Of a stretch of DNA of 64,000 bases, positions 57,268 through 64,000 are shown piece after piece. The stretch covers positions 92,804,748 through 92,868,747 of the forward strand of contig CM056742.1 in the NCBI GenBank assembly GCA_029851415.1. Reading direction: 5' to 3'. The notes beneath the pieces were generated by a model that saw only the letters and a list, made by a program, of their open reading frames with translations, was not told the DNA's origin and ran no database searches. This DNA comes from Eretmocerus hayati. Its lineage: Eukaryota > Arthropoda > Insecta > Hymenoptera > Aphelinidae. The position numbers and the translations under genes are program-made. Within the stretch, counting starts at the first letter, position 1. Each line of letters opens with the position of its first letter.

Positions 57268-57897
57268 GTGGCCTCGCCGACAGTGATACGTGATATCTCT
57301 TTCGCAGTGCTCGAGACCATCTTTCCACGTCTGGAGAGAGAAGACATCGCTGATGTTTCTGTTCTGCCACCAGCGCGTGTGTCTGGGGGGACACCGAATA
57401 GTAAATCCGATTCATCTCCCAATTCCTCTACTGCCGATTTACGCACACCTCCATCATGCGTGGTCCAACACTCCAGCAATCGTTTAGTTAAGGAGATGGT
57501 TCAAGCCAAATGCTCAATCACCCATAATTATTTCACGGCGGATAACATCCAGCCGGATTTGCTTGACCCCGATACCAAAGCTCATGTGCCAGATCGTAAG
57601 ATCTACGTAAACGAAATGCTCCCCCGTGAAAAATACAAAGAATATATACGCTTGAGGTCCGTCGCACGCGGGTTGGGCTTGAAATACGTCTGGCACAGCG
57701 GCGGACGTTTCTGGGTTAGGCGAAAAAATGGTGAGCGAGCACATACGTTTGAATCTCTCGCGGATCTGCAGGTCAGTCAAATGGCCTGTCGAAGTGTTCG
57801 AGAACCCACTAGTGCGTCCTCAAACAACACCCAGGGATGCACTTCCTCTCCGGAGCAGAGTGGTATTCCGGCAGCAGAACCAGTGAGAACTCCTTGA
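57268..57897 (+). CDS. CR1/L2-like ORF1 (copy C)
   Basis: 209 codons; the first codon is not certain, as no strong ATG context is seen. The middle shows YVNEMLPREKYKEYIRLRS, then YVWHSGGRFWVRRKNGERAH, the conserved C-terminal fold of CR1/L2-type ORF1 proteins. The N-terminal part is Ser/Pro-rich and probably disordered. It would bind RNA. The stop at 57895 is followed by ORF2. The upstream portion, including a possible plant-homeodomain finger, is not visible. Confidence 0.8.
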   Translation: MASPTVIRDISFAVLETIFPRLEREDIADVSVLPPARVSGGTPNSKSDSSPNSSTADLRTPPSCVVQHSSNRLVKEMVQAKCSITHNYFTADNIQPDLLDPDTKAHVPDRKIYVNEMLPREKYKEYIRLRSVARGLGLKYVWHSGGRFWVRRKNGERAHTFESLADLQVSQMACRSVREPTSASSNNTQGCTSSPEQSGIPAAEPVRTP

Positions 57898-57939
57898 CTG
57901 AATATAGCTACTGAGGAGCGACGAGGGAGTGGTGGTTTC

Positions 57940-59626
57940 TTGGAAGAAGGGTTTATCAACCTCAACTCCTTCACAGATAAGATTGAGCATCTGCGCTTGC
58001 TCGTCGCTAACGATCCCTCCTACCATCTTTTGGGGGTGGCTGAGTCAAAGCTAGATGAGCATGTGGATGACAGTCTCGTTCAGATCCCGGGCTTTTCATT
58101 GTTGAGACAAGATCGAAACAGAGAGGGTGGTGGGATTGCCTTGTATGTACGCAATGATTTTAAAGTAGAGAAACTTGTTCCATCTAACACATTTGGTCCG
58201 GGGAAACCTGGTGTGCCTGAATTTCTTTTCTGTAGCGTGCAGCAGGGCAATTCCCTTCCAATATGAGTCGGAGTGATCTACAGGCCTCCGAAAATCGCGA
58301 TGCAGAAGGACGATGGGTTATTTGGCTCATTACGCCGACTGTGTGGTGATTACAGCCATAAAGTTATAATGGGAGATCTGAATGCAGACATGTTGGACGC
58401 TGCTCACCCTGACACCAAAACACTGACTGCACTGACCGAAGAACTTGCCTTGCAGATAGTGCAGCATGGCCCGACTCACCAACACACCCCAAATGTATCG
58501 CAGACATGGATTGATCATATTTACGTAGATGACAATGACATCATTACTGACTTTCAAAATAGACTCCTGCCCAGTTTCGGCAGGCACTCGGTCATAGACG
58601 TCACCATCAACGTCTTTACTCCCACTCCGCCAAAAAATACCTCCACTTGTAGGGATTTTCGTAACATCACTCCGGAGATGCTGAATGACCGTCTGCTTCG
58701 CTGCAACTGGACAGCTCTTGAAAATGCTGAAATTAGTTTGGAAGACCCAATCCACTGCTTAAATGAGGACTTAAAAACTGTTATGGATGAATTAGCGCCG
58801 GTAAAAACTATCAACCCGCGAAAAAATGATGCTCCTTGGATTGGTCCTGAGTTGAGGGTACTCATGAATAAGCGAGATGCGACGCGCAGGCACTGGGAGC
58901 GGAATCAACGCAACCAGCGAAAGTGTCCTGAGCTTCAAAGTGAGTACTTTTGGCTCAGCGAAGAGGTCGACCTGCGCATGGAACAAGAGCGGAACTCCTT
59001 CCTCCGAAACCATCTCTCAGACGCTCTTGATCAACATAAGAACATTTGGAAGGAAATGCGCAACCTCGGCCTCTTGCCTAAAAGCAAAGAGGAGGAACTT
59101 CGTGATTTCATACCGGATGAGTTGAACGCTCACTTTGCGGGAGTTTCCGTTTCGCCCCACGAAAATATAGACGAAGCAATGGACGATATAAATTCGGCCT
59201 CAGAGGAGGGTTCCAAGTTCGAGCCCACGGATTACAGTGATGTAGTCCTTGCTATTAAGCATTTCTCTTCACAGGCCCGTGGGGCGGACGGAATACCCCA
59301 AAGCGTGATCGCGAAGGCTCTTCCGGCTATTGGTGACCTTATTGTACATATTTTCAACTCCTCTTTGGCTCATAGTGCATTTCTTGAGGCTTGCAAGCAG
59401 GCACAGCTAATTGCATTAAAAAAGACCACCGCTCCATCAACGGTCTCGGACTTCCGTCCTATAGCGCTGCTTCGCTTCCTTGCCGAAGTTTTGGAAAAAA
59501 TCGCACACGACCAAATCACGGAGTTTTTGAAGTCTGAGAAATTATTAGATCGCTTCTTGACTGGTTTCAGACAACATCATAGCACCCAGACAGCCTTACT
59601 AAAGTTGACCGATGACATCCGAGTAG
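57940..59626 (+). pseudogene. CR1/L2-like ORF2 (copy C), broken
   Basis: Two open pieces, 57940-58266 and 58273-59688, separated by a TGA at 58264-58266 (Leu in copy B). The first has LLGVAESKLDEHV and GGGIALYVRN (endonuclease start); the second has IYRPP, MGDLNADML, TWIDHIYVD and the RT beginning FRPIALLRFLAE. The final codons beyond about 59626 are satellite sequence. RT catalytic residues are missing. Confidence 0.9.
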
Positions 59627-60189
59627 GTACCCTGCTGCAAAAGATCGATTGGGATGGATTGAAAACCAATCGAATCCTATCGGGATGAATACATTTCAAT
59701 CGGTTCTATCATTCAACCGGCGAGAGCAGTATTGGAATTCGATGCAGATCAATCGAACAAAGACCCAATCAAGCTGAATCCTGAATTGTAGAATTGGGAT
59801 CACATCTGCCAATAGAATTCTATACTGTTGATGAGGATTGATGTAAGCGAATATAATCCAATACTAGTATTCAGCATAGGATCGGACACGGAAGAATGGA
59901 TGGAAGATCTTTGTTGGTTCAATATGTTTTAATGAACCGATTCAGTATTGGAATCAATCTAATTGAATAATGGATCTCGTCTCCCACTGCTCTATCGAGA
60001 TCAATGCTTCAGAAAGTGATTCGATTCGCGAAACGATACTAATTGTCTATCCTAACCAATCCCAAATGACAGGATTGGATTTCACCTTTTGAACACTATT
60101 ATTTCAACATTCCTCAATCGAACTGAATAATTCTCTGCAGTACTGGGTGTATAATAACCTTGCTCTTTCCTATCCGTTCCAATCATGAA
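59627..60189. repeat. satellite region, irregular
   Basis: Repeated ATCGATT, CAGTATTGG and similar units in irregular order. It is probably a diverged edge of the satellite that follows. Its first part abuts the truncated LINE copy C. Confidence 0.65.
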
Positions 60190-62150
60190 TGGACAGATTC
60201 GAGTCGAATTATGCCTGGATCAATTCCAATCATCCCCCCATCACCTATTGCGTGATTGACAAATCGAGCTGAGTACTACAAAATCGGATTGAAATCGTGG
60301 ATGCATGGTTATTCTATCCTTCCCAATACTCATAATCAGTATTGAACTCCGGTAGATTTCATATATTTCAATCGAATCCAATACTGCTCAGCAGGATTGG
60401 AATGGCCTGAAGATGAGTTTTGCTATCGGTCTGAATCCTGCCACGTAGCATTGAATTGACTGAGTCAATCGATTCCAATGATAACCCAATTACTCACTGC
60501 GTGATTGACCAATCGAGCTGAATACTACAAAATCGGATTGAAATCGTGGATGCATGGTTATTCTATCCTTCCCAATACTCACAATCAGTATTGAACTTTG
60601 CTGGATTTCATATATTTCAATCGAATCCAATACTGCTCAGCAGGATTGGAATGGCCTGAAGATGAGTTTTGCTATCGGTCTGAATCCTGCCAAGCAGCAT
60701 TGAATTGACTGAGTCAATCGAATCCAATGATAACCCAATTACTCACTGCGTGATTGACCAATCGAGCTGAATACTACAAAATCGGATTGAAATCGTGGAT
60801 GCATGGTTATTCTATCCTTCTCAATACTCACAATCAGTATTGAACTCCGCTAGATTTCATATATTTCAATCGAATCCAATACTGCTCAGCAGGATTGGAA
60901 TGGCCTGAAGATGAGTTTTGCTATCGGTCTGAATCCTGCCAAACAGCATTGAATTGACTGAGTCAATCGATTCCAATGATAACCCAATTACTCACTGCGT
61001 GATTGACCAATCGAGCTGAATACTACAAAATCGGATTGGAATCGTGGGCGCATGGTTATTCTATCCTTCCCAATACTTACAATCAGTATTGAACTCCGCC
61101 AGATTCCGTATATTCCAATCGAATCCAATACTGCTCAGCAGGATTGGAACGATCTCGAGATGAGTTTTGCTATCGGTCTGAATCCTGCCAAGCAGCATTG
61201 AATTGACTTAGTGAATCCATTCCAATGATCACCCAATTACTTACTGCGTGATTGACCAATCGAGCTGAATACTACAAAATCGGATTGATATCGTGGATGC
61301 ATGGTTATTCTATCCTTCCCAATACTCACAATCAGTATTGAACTCCGCTAGATTTGATATATTTCAATCGAATTCAATACTGCTCAGCAGGATTGGAACG
61401 GTCTCGAGATGAGTTTCGCTATCGGTCTGAATCCTGCCAGGCAGCATTGAGTCGACTGCGTCAATCGATTTCAATGATGACCCAATCACTCTTTGCGTCA
61501 TTGATCAATCGAGATGAATACTACAGAATCCAGTTGAAATCGTGGGTGCATGGTTATTCTATTTCTCTCAATACTCACAATCAGTATTGAACTCCTCTAG
61601 ATTTCATACATCTCAATCGAATTCATCACTGCTGAGCAGGATTGGAACGGCCTGAAGATGAGTTTTGCTTTCGGTCTGAATCCTGCCAGGCAGCATCGAG
61701 TCGACTGCGTCAATCTATTTCAATGATGACCAATCGAGCTTAATACTATAGGATGGCATACCGATCGTGAAAAAGTGGTTCCTATCCTCCTGAATACTTA
61801 CAATCGGTATCGAACTCCTCTGAATTCCATGTATTTTAATTGAATTCAATACTGCTGAGCAGGATTGGTACGCTCTGAGGATGAGTTTCGCTATCGGTCT
61901 GAATCCTGCCGGGCAGCATTGAGTCGACTGCGTCAATCTATTCCAATGATGACCGAATCACTCTTTGCGGCATTGACTAATATCGAGATGAATACTAGAG
62001 AATCGAATGGAAATCGTGGGTACATGGTTATTCTATCCTTCTCAATACTCACAATCAGTATTGAACTCCTCTAGGTTTCATATATATCAATCGAATTCAA
62101 TACTGCTGGGCAGAATTGGAACAGCCTGAAGATGAGTGTTGCTATTGGTC
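60190..62150. repeat. 249-bp tandem satellite
   Basis: The landmark GATTTCATATATTTC (or variant) starts at 60355, 60604, 60853, 61102, 61351 and 61600: five successive steps of exactly 249 bp. Then come 61822 (222) and 62074 (252). Monomers contain AGTATTGAACTCC, CTGCTCAGCAGGATTGGAA, CTGAATCCTGCC and TGATTGACCAATCGAGCTGA. Within each monomer several imperfect CAATACTG..CAGTATTG pairs can be seen. Confidence 0.96.
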
Positions 62151-64000
62151 AGGTGAAGGGGTTATAAGGTCTGCAATGCTGAGAATCAGTATTGAAATCG
62201 ATTGAGGCGGATTGAGATCTCGATGTTTGCAATACTGGAAGACGGTACTGGAATCGATCGGGGCAGATAGGATTTCAAGTCCTCAATACTAACAATCATC
62301 ATTCAGGTATATTGACTCAGATAGAATATACGGTATCCAATGTTAGAGGTCAGTATTTGGATCTATTGAGGCAGATAGGACTTCCCATTCCCAATCTGAT
62401 ACACAGCATTCGAATTAATTCAAGTAGATATGATATAAGGTCTGCAATGCTGAACATCAGTATCCAGATCGATCGAAGCGTATTGAGATCCCGATATTCC
62501 CAATACTGAAATACAGTACAGGGAATGATTGAGGCGAATAGGGTTCCAAGTCCTCATTACTGATTTAATTTAGCATTCAATTCGATTCAGGTGAATATTA
62601 TATAAGGTCTGTAATGCTGAAAATCAGTATTGAAATCTATCGAAGCTGATCGAGATCTCGAAGTTCCCACTTCCGAAAAACACTACTGGAATAGATTGGG
62701 GCAGATAAGATTCCAAGTCCTGAATACTGATATTCAGCATTCAATCCTACCCAGATAAATATGATATAAGGTCTTTAATGCTGGAAAGCAGTATTGAGAT
62801 CGATTGAAGCGGATTGAGAACCCGATGTTCCGAATACTGGAAAACAGTCCTGCAATCGATTGGGGCAGATAGGAGTTCAAGTCCTCAATACTGATATCCA
62901 GCATTCATTCCGATTCAGGTAAATAGTTCATAAGGTGTCCGATGCTGAGAATCAGTATTGAGATCGATTGAAGCTGATTAAGATCTCGATGTAACCAATA
63001 CTGAGAGACAGTACTGGGATCGATTGGGGCAAATAGGATCCCGATTCCCTAATACTGATCTTCAGCATTCAAGTTGATCCAAGTAGATAGGATATAGGGT
63101 TTCTAATGCTTACTTTCAGTAATGAGATCGATTGAAGTGGATTGAGATAGCGATCTACCCAATACTGAGAGACAGTACCGAAATCAATTCAGGTTATTAG
63201 GATATTGAGGCTACAATACTCACAGTCAGTAATGAGATCGATCAAAGCGGGTTGGGATCTCGATGTTCCCAATACTGAAAAACAGTACTGGAATCGATTC
63301 GGGCAGATAGGATTTCCAGTCCTCAATACTGATATTCAGCATCTAAATCAATTCAGGTAAATATCATATAAGGTCTGCAATGCTGAACATCAGTATTGAG
63401 ATCGATTGAAGCGTAATGCGCTCCCAATATTCCCAATACTGAAATACAGAACTGGAATCGATTAGGGCAGATAGGATTCCAAGTCCTCAATACTGATATT
63501 CCGCATTCAATTCGATTCAGGTAAATATGATATGAGGTCTGCAATGCTGAAAGTCGGGATTGAGATCGATCCAAGCGGATTGAGATCTCAGTGTTTCCAA
63601 TACTTGAAAACGGTATTGGAATGAGTTGGAGCAGATAGGATCTCAATTCTACAATACTGATTTTCAACATTAAAATCGATACAAGTAGATAGGATATAAT
63701 GAGGTCACTTATGCTTACATTTAGTATTGAGATCGTTTGAAGTGGACTGAGATAGCAATCTGCCCAATACTGAGAGACAGTACTCAAATCGATTCAGATT
63801 ATTGGGATATAAGGGCTCCAATACTTACAGTCAGTATTGAGATCGATTGAATTGGGTTAAGATCTCGATATTCCCAATACTGGAAAACAGTACTCAAATC
63901 GATTGGGACAGCTAGGATTTCAAGTCCTTAATACTGATATTTAGCATTCAATTCGATTCAGGTAAAAATCATATAAGGTCTGCAATGCTGAACATCAATA
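62151..64000. repeat. about 165-bp satellite with 604-bp higher-order repeat
   Basis: AAGGTCTGCAATGCTGA-type landmarks recur about 164-166 bp apart (62438, 62604, 62768, 62932; 63370, 63534). Each monomer consists of three related 55-bp units with CAATRCTG..CAGTATTG cores, and one variant has two units (about 110 bp). Homologous variants occur at 63090 and 63692 (602), 63200 and 63805 (605), and 63370 and 63975 (605). The array continues past the window edge. Confidence 0.92.

Larger units (their letters stand above)
57150..59626 (+). mobile_element. CR1/L2-like LINE copy C, with ORF1 and truncated 3' end
   Basis: Has both ORF1 and the start of ORF2, so its 5' end is complete or nearly so. 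The sequence ends inside RT at about 59626 (DDIRVGT), where it changes abruptly to satellite. Loss of the 3' end is unusual for LINE insertions and suggests rearrangement after insertion. Left boundary uncertain (57110-57190). Confidence 0.88.

Noticed and set aside
63353..63787. 144-codon ORF in the satellite
   Set aside because: It is the open frame of a tandem repeat with no independent evidence for coding.
62151..64000. CRISPR array
   Set aside because: Units are contiguous tandem copies without unique spacers, and the context is eukaryotic.

Overview
This window is eukaryotic and reads like an arthropod, most probably an insect genome. No bacterial gene organisation is visible. The only convincing host-gene piece is one exon of a Lim1 (LHX1/5)-type LIM-homeodomain gene on the minus strand (45608-45890), with a clean splice acceptor and donor. 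An insect host, perhaps a hymenopteran, is my inference from that exon and the retroelement types; nothing here proves a species. Nearly everything else recognisable is mobile or repetitive DNA.

Layout. 0-7 kb: a large inverted duplication (951-2458 against 6093-7053) carrying broken ORFs, one with a gag-like N-terminus, plus clusters of GTTACA/TGTAAC hexamers. 7-13.8 kb: mostly featureless AT-rich DNA, with a GC-rich island near 8.5 kb, small repeats, and at 12660-12935 an exon-like sequence whose paralogue lies at the far side of the window. 13.8-17.2 kb: a pogo-like MITE abutting a 3.2-kb inverted-repeat-bounded segment that contains a truncated CR1-like LINE and five copies of a 16-17 base motif. 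19.5-21.1 kb: a degenerate repeat of about 250 bp. 22.4-24.2 kb: a pair of long inverted arms, each with a tRNA-like (Pol III box A/B) sequence.

24.2-33.8 kb: a decayed Ty3/gypsy-type LTR element. It is unusual in carrying about 3.8 kb of additional, unrecognised coding sequence (25953-29806) upstream of gag, ending in a C1-like zinc module. The element then has gag with zinc knuckles, a retroviral-type protease and reverse transcriptase, and is cut off in RNase H next to a 1.2-kb foldback element.

35.3-43.9 kb: a nested series. An exon-like sequence was hit by a hAT-type MITE (8-bp target duplication GCCCTAAC), the MITE was then hit by a complete two-LTR BEL/Pao element (5-bp duplication AGGGG), and its gag was later hit by a 570-bp GC-rich element (16-bp duplication). 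43.9-49.7 kb: mostly unrecognised sequence holding the Lim1 exon and a small MITE. 49.9-53.4 kb: an R1-clade-like LINE with poly(A) and 15-bp target duplications. 53.6-59.6 kb: three CR1/L2-like LINE copies head to tail, one with a 908-codon open frame. 59.6-64 kb: a satellite built from about 55-bp palindromic units arranged as 249-bp and about 165-bp monomers and a higher-order repeat of about 604 bp.

The genes do not form a pathway. The window is best read as an intron/intergenic tract around a developmental gene that has accumulated layered transposons, and several insertions can be dated relative to each other from their target-site duplications.
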